Made by a program: the position numbers and the translations under genes
Shown: positions 35,447 to 48,427 of the stretch, in pieces
How positions within the stretch are numbered: the stretch's first letter is position 1
Layout of the letters: each line of letters opens with the position of its first letter
Notes under the pieces: generated by a model
Database searches by the model: none
The model's input: the letters and a program-made list of their open reading frames with translations, nothing else
What the model was told of the DNA's origin: nothing
Assembly: GCA_030533445.1 (NCBI GenBank)
Contig: CM060064.1
Span: forward strand, 8,266,879 to 8,330,878
Direction of reading: 5' to 3'
Length of the DNA: 64,000 nt
From: Cyprinodon diabolis
Taxonomy: Eukaryota > Chordata > Actinopteri > Cyprinodontiformes > Cyprinodontidae

Positions 35447-38035
35447 ACAATTTTGGATATATATATCTTTTTTTTGTTTATATTTATAATATGTAACACA
35501 ATCAAATTAAAGGAGGCACAGAATAAGTTTTTTAAATGAAAAACGAATTTGAAAATATTCAAATAACTTTAAAAAACAACCCAAATGAAACAGAGCCTTC
35601 CCTTTTCTTCTACTGGTTTAATTTTACAACCACCCTCCATCAGTATGTTTCTCAAAACCCAGCCTCAGCCCTCCTCTTTATTATGTTTGGGTTGAGCTGC
35701 TGCGCTGACTGAGTAATATCACAGGGGGGTTCTGCTGTGACAAATTACAAGGTTGATTTCTTTAAGGGATCACACATGTCCGGTGGCTCTTGGAAGTGAT
35801 AGCCATGGCGTGGACAGCGGCAGCTTCCTTAAAAAGCAGCCTCAGCAGCTCAACTGGGACATCAGTGGTGGAAGTTTGCCTGCTGCGATGTCACCCTCTG
35901 GCTGTTGGGGATTGGTTTGTCTTGTGAGGAAGTAAAGTGGGAGTGATTGTGATGTGGAGAGTGGTATAAGGGGGGATTGTTGGAGAAAGGCTTTGGGTGG
36001 TACCCAGCCTATATAACTCTTTTTACTAGCGATAATAATGAAATGAAATTTATGAAAAAATAGCTCATGTAGAAACTTGTTTCATCACATATTCCAACTG
36101 TTGCTCTTTATTCAGGAAGCAGCACCATCTTTCAGCAGGTATACAGTACCTGAACAATTAAAGCAGAACGGTTTGAAATGAACCTTTAAATGAGAGAACA
36201 ATGCTTTTTATTTAACCATTTGTCTATAACAACTAAAATGAGTTTTTAATATTCAATTGGAGAAAGTCTCCTGTGTCTGGAAATGTACCTCTTCAGTCCC
36301 CCCCCCCATATCTCCCATTAAGCCAGCCAGCATCTCCAGCAGCAGTGAGCAAACAGATGTCTGAGAAAGTGCCCACTCCGCTGGCCGGGCTGCCAAAACC
36401 ACCCGCAACCCTGGAGGGCCTCAGTGCCAGCTCTTTCCAGGGACGCTTTGCTCTCTCTGTGCCACTTTCCATCTTCTTCTCATCCTTCACATTTAACAGG
36501 AAGCTTAAAATAAAAAACACAGCTATCAAAAATGCCACACAACCCAAAAAAGCATCTTAAGTTTACACCAAAAAAAATAAAAGTCCAGGAAAAATGATAA
36601 AGATTCTGAAAGAGGGCGGATGAACAAACTATGCTCCTCCCAATGGGAGTGTGTAAATCTGTAAATAAAAGCTGTTTTTGAGAGGAGGAGGAAAAGAAGG
36701 GAGGAGGAAGAGGAGGGAAAAGTATAGGGCTGCTCATTCTTACAGCTAATCTAAGTCTTCCCCCTTTTTTTTTTTAGGTGGTCAGAAGCGGAGATTGTTA
36801 CACCCCCAGAGGATAAACCGGCAAGCTTTTTGTGGATTAAAATCCCAAATATCCGTCATAGTTTCAAGGAGGTTCATTTCGTGAAATGTTAGGGTTGGTG
36901 CATGCTGAGACGGAAAAAAAAAAGCTGCACATAAAATTAATATTTCTGTTTACAATGATATAATAGCAATAACCTAATAAATTAATGACGCAAAACCTAT
37001 AAATTAAAAAAACAGGTGTTTAGAAACAGATATCTCTTAAAAGCAACCAATAACTAGAATCAATTATTGTGATTCTTTTTTTTTCTTATTAGATAAACAA
37101 TAGCTGGAAAATATATTTAAAAAACTGAATACAAAGAGCTCTCTGTAACCAAAGCACATTTTATATCAGAAGCACCCCTAAAAAAGGGAATACATTTTGA
37201 TATTTTCCTAAAGAGGAAGCAGATTTTACTCAAGACCACAAATAAATTAATAAAAAAGCTTGCAAATATTTTATTTTAGTAGAATGTAAGAATATTTTTG
37301 AGGGAAGTAATGTAATTTTAATAGTTAAAATGTAAGAAATAAGGTGATTGAATTAAAAAAAAATGCACAAAATATTATCCCTAAATTAAATTAGTGAAGT
37401 ATTTCTTTTCAAATGATTTGATATTCAATTTTAAACATTTTAAAATAAGTTTTTTTATATTTATTTTTATAAAATAATCAGTAAAAAGCTTTTATTTAAA
37501 GCCTTTTTTAAATGAAGTCTACAGGTCATCATGCTAGCTGGTTTGGCTTTAGCATTAGCACTACTTTTATTATTTATTACTAATTCTTCTTATTTTAAAA
37601 ATAGTTTGAAGGCTGTATATACCCAATCCATAACAGATTCGTCTTCAATAGTCTAAAGTTGTATCTTTTTTTCTTCCAAATTGTACAGTTCACACTTAAA
37701 GCCTTGTATTTATTTTAAAACGTGTCCGACTCGTTTGCTAAGAAGGAAAGCACACTTCCAAGCTGTGCAAATCAAAATGTACCTAACTGAATGAATAGGT
37801 GGAATATGTTTAAATTCATATTGAAAACATCAGTTAGATGTGTGTTACATCCTAAAAGACAGCTCTCCTGCTCTGATCATGTCCTTCTTTCTCTGCTGTT
37901 GCAGAGAAAAGTGCCCACATTAGATTTATATTGATTCACACACAAACAGTGTTTTGACATCTTGTGATTTAATGTTATTCATTTTTATGAGGTCAAGTAA
38001 ATTATATTTGATGCATGTAGTGGATTTTTTTCCAA
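35447..38035. other. Upstream intergenic DNA
   Basis: Balanced stretches at 35580-36000 and 36280-36500 are followed by very AT-rich sequence (36900-37700). No gene or element end was supported. Confidence 0.35.
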
Positions 38036-38039
38036 CCTA

Positions 38040-38930
38040 TTTCCCTGTATGTGCACGAGTGACTGAGGAGCCACATTTGAATGCAGTATTATAATACAGT
38101 CTGTTGATGTATTTTATAAGTGTGTCTGCTGGTTTATTACATATGCAGAGGCATCAGTGCACAACAAAATGGAAAAATGCTTCAATATATTCACAGAAAG
38201 GCAGGCCGTAGACAGCTCAGAAAAATAAATCTACATCTGCCAGGCTCCATGCAAACAGCAGAGCCATCCTTAATGGTGAAACCATCGATGAGAGCAGATA
38301 AAAATATTAAATATTCAGACATTCCTTTCAGCCAGTATCAAAAGCGTCCAGATGTGGGGAGCTGAAGTTGTTATCATGAAGCCAACGACAGGCATTGAAA
38401 GAAATTCCTCTGAATTTTCAACCATATAAAAGTATTTTATGGCATGCAAATAAATGGTAATTTCTGACTATGAAGAGGGGAAAAAACATGCCAATAAGCC
38501 CTATCATTTGGGACTAAAACTCCACAAACAGGAGACACTTTCAATTTGCTTTGCCTGTCTCCCCGCGTTAGATGCCTGCGATTGCCGCGAAATTAATCCA
38601 TTTAACAATCTGTGGCTTAAATTTGAGGATTTCCAGTTTTTCTTTTTTTTTTCTTCTTTTTTTCGGAATATCAATAAGTTCCAATTGAAGAGAGGATTCT
38701 TTTGCTATTCAGGCATGTGCCCGCGATAACGGCAGAGTTGGCATGAAGAGAGGCAAAGATGGATTAATTATGCAGAGAACATGGAAATTCTGCTTATCAT
38801 CGCTTAGCAAAGGAGCCCAGCTCACATAATCAGAAAAAGAGGATGAAAAAAAAAAATAACAATGCAGTGGTACCTTCCAGCCCATCATCTTACAAGTTAG
38901 ATTTTTCCTGTAATTAAAAAGTAACATACA
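38040..38930. promoter_or_regulatory. Candidate distal enhancer block
   Basis: A long repeat-free stretch with many octamer- and homeodomain-like words: TGCAAATAAATGG, CGAAATTAATCC, GGATTAATTATGC. It also has GATA cores (AGATAAAAAT near 38298, CTTATCATCG near 38792). An A-run at 38846 and T-runs near 38640 are the only simple sequence. Conservation is inferred from style, not shown. Confidence 0.38.
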
Positions 38931-40281
38931 ATTATATTCATATCTCATATGCAGAGTGAGTGGGTGTACAGTACATTAAATAATTGCGGTGAGATATAAG
39001 GGTGAAAGTAAAAGAAATATATGGAAGAAAAGGCAAGTTTAAAGACATTCTTCCTCTTCTTCGTGGTCTCTGCTCCCCTGGGTTGAATTAAAGAACTCAA
39101 ATGTATGGAAAGCAAACAAAAACAAAGACTAAACAGAAGATACACTGGATTCTGCATAACGACATGTAACATTCTCTTGGTGCATTATGGAAACATAAAC
39201 AGCAAGGACTAAAGGCAGGATACAGAAATGTATTTGCAGCATTTTATTTCTGCTCTCATGTTGCTTTCAGATTTCCCCATCGCAGTTATGTGTTTTCAAA
39301 TGTCGAGGAGCTGTGCACAGCCTGCCAGCTTTGTGAAGAGCAGCTAATATGTTCAGAGCTTAGGCTTGCGTTTCTCGTATTCCTTACAGGGGAAGCAGAT
39401 TAAACCGGTAATGTTTTACAGTAGCTGCAAACAGACAAGGTTTTTAAAGCCTTCTTTTTTATGCACAGTCTTTTTGTGACTCAGTTTAATGCTATAAATT
39501 TTCTGCTGCAGATGAATCAGCTTTAATATCATAATCATTATCAGTTATAAGTTTGTGATTTAAAATAAAAAAAAAATCAAGAGGGTGCAATTTCTTTGTT
39601 GATGTTTTTTCTTGAGAATCAATTGACAGCTAATACTCAGCTGAACAACAAAGATGAAATAAAAGCTAATGGCAGAGCTTCCTCTGTATGACATTATCAT
39701 CTTATATACTGTGTAATCCATTGATGGATTTTGCATGTTCTGTGATGCTTATTTCACCTCAAAATCAGTGTCTGTGAAACAAAACTGGTGCAGAAGAATA
39801 ATATGAATAATAGAAAATAGACCAGAAAGACCTGTAGTGTCGCTCAGTGGGGATATTCAAGAGTCCCAAAAGTAAGTCAAAAACAAATTGAAGTATATGC
39901 ACTTGGACACAAGGGTAAATAATATAACAAGAAAATCAAGGACGAGATTGTGCAGTAAAGGTCAACTTGTGAAATAAGAAGATTAATAGCTGATATATAA
40001 AAAAAAACAAAAAACAAAAGGAGTGAATGCATAATTATCAGTAAGAACTGACTATAAGAATTCAAAAAGACAGTGAAATAAACAGGAGAAATAAACAGGA
40101 GAAATATAAACACAGGGTGGTTCTCCAATAAACATTTTTCTATAAAGTCAGGGTTATGCCAAAAAATTAATGCCAAAATGAATAAAATATACTCATACAA
40201 GGAGTTTAATTTCAAACATGTGTATGTAAACTACTCTCCATGATTTGGAATGTTTTCTGTGTTTAAATTTAATAGCATGAG
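38931..40281. other. Upstream intergenic DNA
   Basis: A balanced segment at 39230-39450 and AT-rich surroundings. No gene or element was supported. Confidence 0.35.
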
Positions 40282-41270
40282 TGTTAGAGTTCTGGTTCTG
40301 TTATGTTTTTCTTTTCGATGTACAGTTTTGCTTTGCTCCTTGTTTTCTAGTTTTTTTTGGTTCAATTCTTATTTTCTTTTGTTCTTTGGTTTTTTTCTCA
40401 CTTACTGTCTCAGTCTTGGTTCTGTTATGTTTTCTTTTGAGTGTTCGGTTTTGCTTTGCTCCTTGTTTTCTAGTTTTTTTTTGGTTCAATTCTTATTTTC
40501 TTTTGTTCTTTGGTTTTTTTCTCAGTTACTGTCTCAGTCTTGGTTCTGTTATGTTTTCTTTTGAGTGTTCGGTTTTGCTTTGCTCCTTGTTTTCTAGTTT
40601 TAGTGGTTTAATTTTTATTTTGTTGTGTTCTCTGGTTAATTCTTAGTTACTGTTTCAGTCTTAGCTCTGTTATGTTTTCTTTTGAGTATTCAGTTTTACT
40701 TTGCTCCATGTTTTATAGTCTAGTGGTTTAATCCTTATTTTGTTGTGTTTTCTGGTTATTTTCAGTTTTCTAGGTTTTTATTTGTTGCCCTCTGCTGCCC
40801 TCTTGTATTCTCCTTTTTCCCTAGCAACTTTTCTGTTTTGCTGTGTGCACACCTGCACCCAATCTGCTTGTTAGTCCCCTCTTTGTCTCAGTCTCTTTTA
40901 AATACTCTCTCTGTTCAGTTCTTCTTGGTTGGTTCCTTGTCAAACTTCCTCCCACTCGTCTCTCTGAGCCTTCGTCCTTGTGATAGCGATCCCCCTGATG
41001 TCCCCATGGTTTCTGGTTCGTCTTGACTTGTTTTCTTGTTTTTATTTTGGGATTTTTAGACTTCTGGTTTCCTGTTAGTTTGGACTTTGTTTTCACTTTT
41101 GGATTTTGAATTCCTGGTTTCCTGTTTGTTTTTTGGACTTTGTTTTTATATTTGGATTTTTTGATTACTTGCCCCTGTTCTCAGTTAACTAATCATTAAA
41201 TCCACAAGAAAATAGCCTCTGCCTCCCTGCCTCTGCATTTGGGTCAACAAACCACGAGCAAACCCTGACA
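40282..41270. mobile_element. Probable solo LTR with internal tandem repeats
   Basis: The segment begins TGTTAGAGTTC and ends ACCCTGACA, the TG...CA form of an LTR. The flanks ATGAG and ATAAG differ at one of five positions. It contains about four head-to-tail repeats near its start and a pyrimidine-rich body with TTTAAATACTCTC, a TATA-like word. No internal retroviral domains flank it. The open frames of 93-121 codons here follow the repeats and are not genes. Confidence 0.55.
40293..40780 (+). repeat. About four tandem copies of a 124-bp unit
   Basis: Units start TGGTTCTGTTATG (or a variant) at 40293, 40417, 40541 and 40662, so the period is 124, 124 and 121. Copies 2 and 3 are nearly identical, and copy 4 is the most diverged. 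Confidence 0.92.
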
Positions 41271-41785
41271 ATAAGGTCCCCAATATGTCCCAAGTATGAG
41301 TTCCTGCTTCTTCTCTGTTCTCATGTCTTGCTTTTATTTGCCTGTAGATTTTCTCCTGCTCATTTGTGGACCTGTTTTTGTTATTCAGGTAAACTTTTTT
41401 TTCCCTTTGAGGCAGGAACAAACCTGAGAAAGTAGACTGCCTTTGATTGGCTACTTTTCAGGAGACCCCATCTCTTACTGTAGGACAACTTTGTTTTCTT
41501 TGTAATTGTAGCTAGTAATGTTAGCAAAGCATATTTAGGCTAAGCACTTTTCACTGAACAGTTAAAAAAGTGGTTAAATTAAGTCATCGTTAGTTTGACC
41601 CATAAATGAATGTGTTCTGAGAACAGTAGCAAAATGTTGAAAATGTTTTAATGTTAAATTCTAAACCACAAATGAGCTAAGTTAGCACTGTTAATATCGA
41701 GGAAAGAAAGGTTAAATAAAATCTTGTTTATGGTTGAAAACAGACATTTACATTTATATTCAGTTTGCGGCTATTATCAAGAATC
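41271..41785. other. Intergenic DNA, nothing recognised
   Basis: Unique-looking sequence between two elements. Confidence 0.4.
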
Positions 41786-42796
41786 CAGTGGCAGCTGGTG
41801 GAGTTTTCTCCAGGGCGGGGTATAAATTCAGAATCGACGTACAGCATACCAAAAAACAATAAAACGTAACAAATAAAAACAACACATAATTGCATATACA
41901 GGTTTACTTTTCGTACATAAACCTTCTGAGGTTTTGTGAAGGCAAAACTGTGTTTTGCATATTTCCATAATGTGTCACAAACCTGAAAAAATAATGTACT
42001 TGTTTAATAATTGAGAAGCTATTAGTCAGCTTTACAGTATTTATTTTCTGAGAATGTGTTTATTCAAGAGCAACTATAAAAATGAACAAACATCTAGAAT
42101 TATACACTATAATATATTATTTTCCATGTGAATCCCAGATTGTTCATTCTTCTTTGCCTTCTCTAAAAAGTGTTCTAAATCAGTCCTAGCTTTCTTTATC
42201 AATGCTGGATCAGATCATGACGTTTGAAAAAAGAGGCAGGCAGTCAAGACAGCAGAATAAAGCGTTAGCCTCGCTGCATGCAGTTAGCCAAGCCTTGTAG
42301 CCAAACCCGGTCCTGGAAAAAGACAGAGTTTCCCGTCTCCATCTGTCATCTGGCCTGCTGATTAATTTTGATGTTTGGCTGATCAGGTCCAAACGGTTTC
42401 ACCTCCAGCTTCTCTTGGTAAGTTTGCTTCCCTCCCGCAACTCGGCCTGTCAATCATCCACACAACAACTGTGATGAGAGTTGCTGTCCAGAGCTCTCCT
42501 ATACTATTGCAGAGGAGCTATTGCACATTTACAACTTTTAATGAGAGTCAATGGGCAAAGAAATACATCACCAATCCGACAAAAAATTAAATTACACTTT
42601 ACTCGTCATTAAAGATTAAATATTTATCTGCATATCTAAAAAAATTATATAAATATAGTTCAACATAATTTTTATAAATATAAATTATAAAATATAACTG
42701 ATAATTTAAATTTAACTTGTTTTTTTTAGGTCTTAATCAAGGCCATTGGGCTGGTGGGGCGATGCCCTAGCGCCTTCTATTGTCCAGCCGCCACAA
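41786..42796 (-). mobile_element. 1-kb hAT element with transposase remnant
   Basis: The left end CAGTGGCAGCTGGTGG and right end GTCCAGCCGCCACAA pair as imperfect inverted ends. The 8-bp duplication CAAGAATC is exact at 41778-41785 and 42797-42804. A transposase scrap lies inside on the minus strand. The final bases differ from the usual CACTG, which suggests decay at the right edge. Confidence 0.85.
42210..42392 (-). pseudogene. hAT transposase fragment, ZMYM/TTF-type zinc-finger region
   Basis: A minus-strand frame of 60 codons contains FGYKAWLTACSEANALFCCL and ends near LDCLPLF. This fits the TTF-type zinc finger of ZMYM1-like hAT transposases, where W, the C...LFC pattern and a CLLF-like ending recur. 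Only this segment survives; the DDE catalytic core and the hAT C-terminal dimerisation region are absent. It lies within a hAT with a good target duplication, which supports the call. Confidence 0.55.
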
Positions 42797-42804
42797 CAAG
42801 AATC

Positions 42805-43476
42805 TTTCTTTTGTGTCCAAAACTGTCAATTGAAGACAGAGATTGCTGTTGAATAGGAAATCAGTATCTACTCTTGAGGAGACCAGCTATTAGCCAGAGG
42901 ATGCTTGCTTGAAGTTTTCTAGCCACAACTATATAGCAAAAAGTACTGTTCTCAGAGGTGAAAGTAAACTGAAAATCACAAGTAGTTAATTTTCACAGGT
43001 TGTTTCAGCCTCAAAGGGATAAAAGTTGACATTAAACAGAAACGGGTCCTCATGAGTAGGAGGGAATCTACAGTTGCATAAAAAGCAAGCCACAAATTTA
43101 AAGGAGCATGAACTTATGCGTATGGCACATTGGAGGGCTTATGTTATTGAATCTGAATGCAGAAAACATTCAGAATGTGCAAGGTTTATAGTTTACATGC
43201 TTGTATTTTAAATAAAACTGCACGTATATATACATATGTTTCTTCTTAGCTGTAGATAAACTGCAGCACCACAAACTACACTAGGGAGGATGGCTGATGA
43301 GACATCATAGAGAATAAAATGTCTCCAGGGACTCTTATTATCGCAAAGTTCTCAGTCTCCTAATCAACTGCTCTGACCCTTTATGTAAGGGGCCATAGTG
43401 TTATGACTTATGTTTATTGTTTAAGTTAAAACCTCAGTAGCATAATGGGGTGTCCACTATCTCCAGGTCAGCGATA
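42805..43476. other. Intergenic DNA, nothing recognised
   Basis: AT-rich, unique-looking. A small inverted repeat GAATGCAGAAAACATTC occurs near 43155. Confidence 0.4.
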
Positions 43477-43484
43477 GAAACATC

Positions 43485-43878
43485 CAGCGGTGTCAAAAGT
43501 ACACGCATTTGTTACTTAAGTAGAAGTATAGATACTGTAGTTTAAAAATATCAACTTGACCTCTTTAAGTAAAAGTGGAAAAGTATTTGCTCCAAAAACT
43601 AGTATAAAGTAACCTTTAAAAAAACCCGCCAGATGCCACTATATGAATTGAAATCTAAATGAAATAAATATCTATAAACATTAAACCGAAGCCAAGAGTA
43701 ACGAGTTACGTTTTTTTTTTAAATGTAAGGAATGGAAAGTACAGATACTTGTGTGAAAATGTAATGAGTAGAAGTCAGAAGTAGGGAAAAAATAAGTAAT
43801 GGAGTGAAGTATAGATGCCTAAAAACTGTACTTAAGTACAGTAACAAAGTATTTGTACTTCATTACTTGACACCTCTG
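43485..43878. mobile_element. 394-bp hAT derivative (MITE)
   Basis: It starts CAGCGGTGTCAAAAGTAC and ends TACTTGACACCTCTG, a strong inverted repeat, with subterminal AAGTA/TACTT motifs. The exact 8-bp duplication GAAACATC is at 43477-43484 and 43879-43886. It has no coding capacity. Confidence 0.95.
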
Positions 43879-46006
43879 GAAACATCTAATACTATAAAGC
43901 AGACATGTTCACAAGTCATTTTTTGCAAGTCCAAGTCAAGTCTCAAGTCTTGAGAGCTCAAGTCCAAGTCAAGTCTCAAGTCTTGAGAAGGCCTGTCGCA
44001 ATAATCAATTAATCGCACAAAAAATTCTAATCACTTGATTAATTAAAAAAAGTGCAATAATTTTCGTGCTTGCTTGTTTCTCCTTGTGTTTTCATCTCCG
44101 TCACTGAGACGGTATAGCTTAAAGGTCACTATTATATCTATGGAATTATCATTATCTTGAACTGCTAAATGAAAATTAAAAAAAAAGCACACATGCAAAA
44201 ATTTTTTACAGATAAATTTTGCATTTGTAGTTTTTTTTCTTTAAAAAAAACTTTCTTACAGTATTCACCTGACATTTGTGGTTACAACTTTTTCTAGTTT
44301 TAGCAGTAAATGTCTGCTCTTTTATATTTAAGTGAAAATGAGGACTGTGGAAAAAAAAACAATCACAATCCTGCCTTTTATTAATACATATGAAGTTAGC
44401 AACTACAAGAGATAAAGAAAAACCCTAAACAAATAGCAGGACAATAACAATACTTTTATAAAAGAAAGATTGTGGCAATAACTTTTTGTAACTTAATGAC
44501 TTGGCGGGCAGTATTTTCAATTCAATTCAGTTTATTTATTTAGTGCCAATTTACAACATTATTCACAACATATTTCTCCTCTACCACTGCCATGAAGCTT
44601 TTAAAGCTGGGCTTGTCAATCAAAGACAAGGGGAGGTTGCATGAAATAATAAGGTCCTGAATTATTGCCTTATGTCTGTGATGTCCCTGGCTGTACACCT
44701 GCACTGCACTGTGGCTGATAAAATTAGATGTGGTGGACCAAGCATCGTGTGTTTTTTTCTAAAGAAGCTGCAGTTTGCTGCTCTTTTATTCCCGCCTTAT
44801 GTAAAGTTTTTGTAGCCAAAGGTTATTATGAACGGTGGCACCGAAACAGGGGGGGTAATCATCGCTTCCATATCTGTATGGGTTGCATGCATGCATGCGC
44901 ACGGGCTTATATGTCACGTACTGTTGCGTCAGTGACGTCAGTGTGTTGCACAGGGAAAAATATGATTTATGTTTTTCTTTAATTTAAATGTTAGTTTTAT
45001 GCTTTGCATGTTTGGAGAGGAAGATATGATTTGTTTTTCTTTGTATTTTCTTCTTGAGCTCTGCATGTTTTGATGTTTCTTTTTTATATGATTGTTTTCC
45101 TTTATTTTAGACTTTTGAATTTTTCCTGCATGTTGGGTTGTTTTGGTTTGTTTTTCCCTTGTGACAATCCATGCGCACTGGACTGAAGTAGTTGTCTGAG
45201 GAGGCGGAGTGCATTAATTGCGCTGCGTAATTGCTGCGCTCAGGTGTGAGCAAGGGCTGATTAAAGCCGACATAAAAGGAGTCTGAAGGAAAGGAGAAGG
45301 AGAACTGAATCTGCAGGTGACAGAGACGGACGCGCTGCCGGGGGAGATGCAGGCGGGATCCGTGCGCCAGGAGGGTGCACAGATGGCCCAGTAAGGAGTA
45401 TTAGGGCAGAGGAGGAACCTCTCCTGTAAGTAGCGCTCCCCCTCGCTTAATATGGCAAGCCAAGAAGGTCACATTTCGCATTGAATTGTCGCGTTAAGAC
45501 TGAAGTTAACCCGCAAAAAACGCGCGTTCTCCCGAGATTACGCCGCTTTTTACGCCGTCTTTTACCAACAAGCGCCACCTTTTACGCACGTCATGATAGT
45601 ACCGCAAGACGCGAGTTAAATTCGCGCGTTGTGACCGACACGTATTTAACGCGCGTTTTCCTAATATGATAATGATGTCCTTCCTCCTTTTCCCACAGCC
45701 AATGCATTTGAACTGGTTGCATCCAATCGCTGATCAAGGCAGCCAGACCAAGAAAGTTCAGCACAGATCTGCTTTGTGGAAACTCTGCACAGAGCTCAAT
45801 GTTGCAGCATTGCCAGAATTCACTGCATTGCCGTTTCACAAAGCCTTAATGTTAGGCATATATCCACTACATACACTTTGCTGTTATTTTGAATCCATTC
45901 CATGCCTATTTTCATGTAAAAACGTTTTGCATCAACATGCATTGCCAACTAATGTTTTGTATTAACAGGTATTAGTAGGAATGTTTTACCACTTATTACT
46001 ACCGAG

Positions 46007-46090
46007 ATGTGGTGTTGTGGGTTAAGAGACCGCCTTTAATGCAAACCTTTTCCTTCGTGGCAGGTTCGAATCCGGCAGAGGCAGTCCGAC
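46007..46090 (+). other. tRNA-like module in the left arm of the foldback
   Basis: A perfect B box GGTTCGAATCC (46063-46073) is preceded at a tRNA-like distance by a degenerate A-box region (GTGGTGTTGTGGGTTAAG). The 5' acceptor side does not pair convincingly with the 3' side, so this is not a functional tRNA gene. It could be a SINE-type pol III promoter. Confidence 0.55.
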
Positions 46091-46160
46091 TTTTCCCTTT
46101 ATATTCTGTCTTGTCTCCAACCAAGCCCATTTATTTATTTATGAGAATACAATCATAAAT

Positions 46161-46375
46161 GTAGCCTACTTCACTGTTTTTGATCCATCGCCATGCATTC
46201 TGTCATGTAAAAACTTTTTATATTGTACTAATAAAATGACAATAAAGGGGACACTTGTCTTCCAGAAAATTTGTCGGTCTGACTTGTTTTCTGTATATTT
46301 TCCTGCATATCACCAACCTTTTCCCATAATGCTTTCTACAGCCATGGAGCAACTGCTGTTAAAACTAAATTAACA
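46161..46375 (+). repeat. Secondary inverted repeat of the foldback, unit a
   Basis: It runs from GTAGCCTACTTCAC to GCTGTTAAAACTAAATT and is repeated inverted at 46883-47100. With the right arm there are four copies in alternating orientation, so each 2.1-kb arm is itself a foldback. Confidence 0.85.
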
Positions 46376-46469
46376 GGAACATTTCTTATTAGTGCAATGA
46401 CAAAAAACTTGCTTAGTTGAGCCAGTGGAGGTTTGATGATCCCCATAGCTCATGTTCGCTGTCTCCTAC

Positions 46470-46471
<2 letters not shown>

Positions 46472-46516
<45 letters not shown>
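46472..46516. repeat. (TA)n microsatellite in the left arm
   Basis: About 22 TA units. The matching site in the right arm (near 50057-50070) has only a handful, so the arms have changed independently here. Confidence 0.95.
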
Positions 46517-46519
<3 letters not shown>

Positions 46520-46882
46520 CCACGTCACATAAATGTTCTTTCAGTCTGCAGATGGCGCCATATAACGAGTAGGCAACTGGCAGAGCAGCAAACAGGTGTT
46601 TGCACCAAAGCTGGGGAACAATATAGGCAAGGTGTGTCTCTTTTTCAAGAGAGAACTGGATACTGGATTCTTTTATCTTTTTTATTTATTATGAACTATT
46701 ATATATTTCCTACTACCTTTGACCACTAGTAAATACCTTTACTTATGTGTACTAGAACAAGATCCAAATGTGCAAGAGTCTAATTACATTTTCATTGTGG
46801 AGTAGGAGACAAGGTATGGGTGCAGCACCTTCCATTGGGGGTGTATCCAGAAAACAGGTACTACGTTATTTAGATGTTACAT

Positions 46883-47100
46883 TTAATTTTAACAGCAGTT
46901 GTTCCGTGGCTGCAGAAAGCATTATGAGCTTGGGAAAAGGTTAGTGATATGCAGGAAACATACAGAAAACAAGTCAGACCGACACATTTTCTGGAAGACA
47001 AGTGGCCCCTTTAATGTCATTTTATTAGCACTATGTAAAAAGTTGTTACATGACAGAATGAATGGCAATGGATCAAAAACAACAGAGAAGTGGGCTACAT
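46883..47100 (-). repeat. Secondary inverted repeat of the foldback, unit b
   Basis: Inverted partner of 46161-46375 within the left arm. Shared words include CAAGTCAGACCGACACATTT and TGACAGAATG. The stretch between them (46376-46882) includes an AT microsatellite. Confidence 0.85.
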
Positions 47101-48427
47101 ATATGGATTATATTCTTGGTTAGAGGCAAGAGAGAATATCAAAGGCATAGGTTTGATTTCAGCTTTGGTAGGGACACCATTGGTCTTCAGTTTCATTGGT
47201 CTAATGTCATTGGTCCTTTGCAAAAATATGCATACTCTTTTTTTTTTTTTTTATGCTTAATGTGAGCATCAGGCTTTGATGTGTTTGAAGAGAACAGCAT
47301 CATTTCTTCCTAGATTAATACAAATCTTATAAGCACTACACTCACTAGATGCTGTTTAGCAATGTTTGAAGCATCACTGGCTCTGATAAATGTGCAATTA
47401 GGACTTTTTTCCACTTTGAAAATGTTTGCATTTAAAGTTACGAGCCACTAAGACAGAAGGTAAATACATTCCTATTTAACCAAATATAGTCTAAATATGC
47501 CTGTTATATGTTGACGTATCATGGGTTTTCTTTTGAAGATATATAATTGTGCCGAGGTAAACAGGTGAAACCCACTCTTATTCTAGGCTAAAACAGGCGA
47601 AAGGTTCTGACTGCAGTTCTGTGAAGAAGCAGGAGATAGTTTGGATTTTTGGAACTTGAGAAATGAAAGTAACCAAAGTTAGGATTTCTTTTATAAAACA
47701 AAATATTCTGAGTCAGACAGGAGTTCTGAAAACTGCTGTTGAAATGAGCAGTCTGTAATCTATCAACATTTCTGATTCCCTTTCACCAATATTTCTTTTC
47801 TATTACTGTTTTCTGTTTTTTGACGGCAGTTCAGGTGTATATAAAAGCTGTTAATTTATTTTGTAGAACATAACAACACGAGAAGGATGCTGACGTTCTT
47901 CTACTTTTTTGTTTTCCACATAAAAATAGTTCTATTTAATTGATTCTACTTCTAGAAACAGGATGAAGACAAACAGAGGAACTCTATTTACACTGATTCT
48001 ATTTTTCTAGATTTCCACACAGTCCATAAGTAAATTAGTACATTAATGTCTGGTAAATAATGCTTCAATCTGGCTGTTTATTTTGGATACTATTACATTA
48101 CAGATAAGATAGTGTTATATTGTCTTTTATAATTGTTAAAAGTGATTTTATATTTGAATAAACTTAGGCTGATTCTTAGTGTTGTGTTTATAGATGCCAC
48201 TAAAAAAGAAAATAGACATAAGGAGCTATTTAAACAGCAAGCAATATAGGATGATGATAAAAGGTTGTTACATTTAATCCTTTACTATTATAAACGCACT
48301 TGTATAATAGAAACATTATATGATTGTAGGAAACAGATATAATGATGCAGGATAGCCTCAGGGTGAAGCAGCTGCCCTTCAGTGCTGCATGATGGAAGAA
48401 ATGTGTTTGGAATGCTATCATAAAATA

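Noticed and set aside
35300..35562. Open frames through a TA/TG microsatellite
   Set aside because: Repeat-driven IYIY and VCVC stretches only.
40250..40646. Overlapping open frames of 104 and 121 codons rich in F, L and S (membrane-protein-like)
   Set aside because: They follow the 124-bp tandem repeats in an LTR-like, pyrimidine-rich sequence; the hydrophobicity comes from T-richness.
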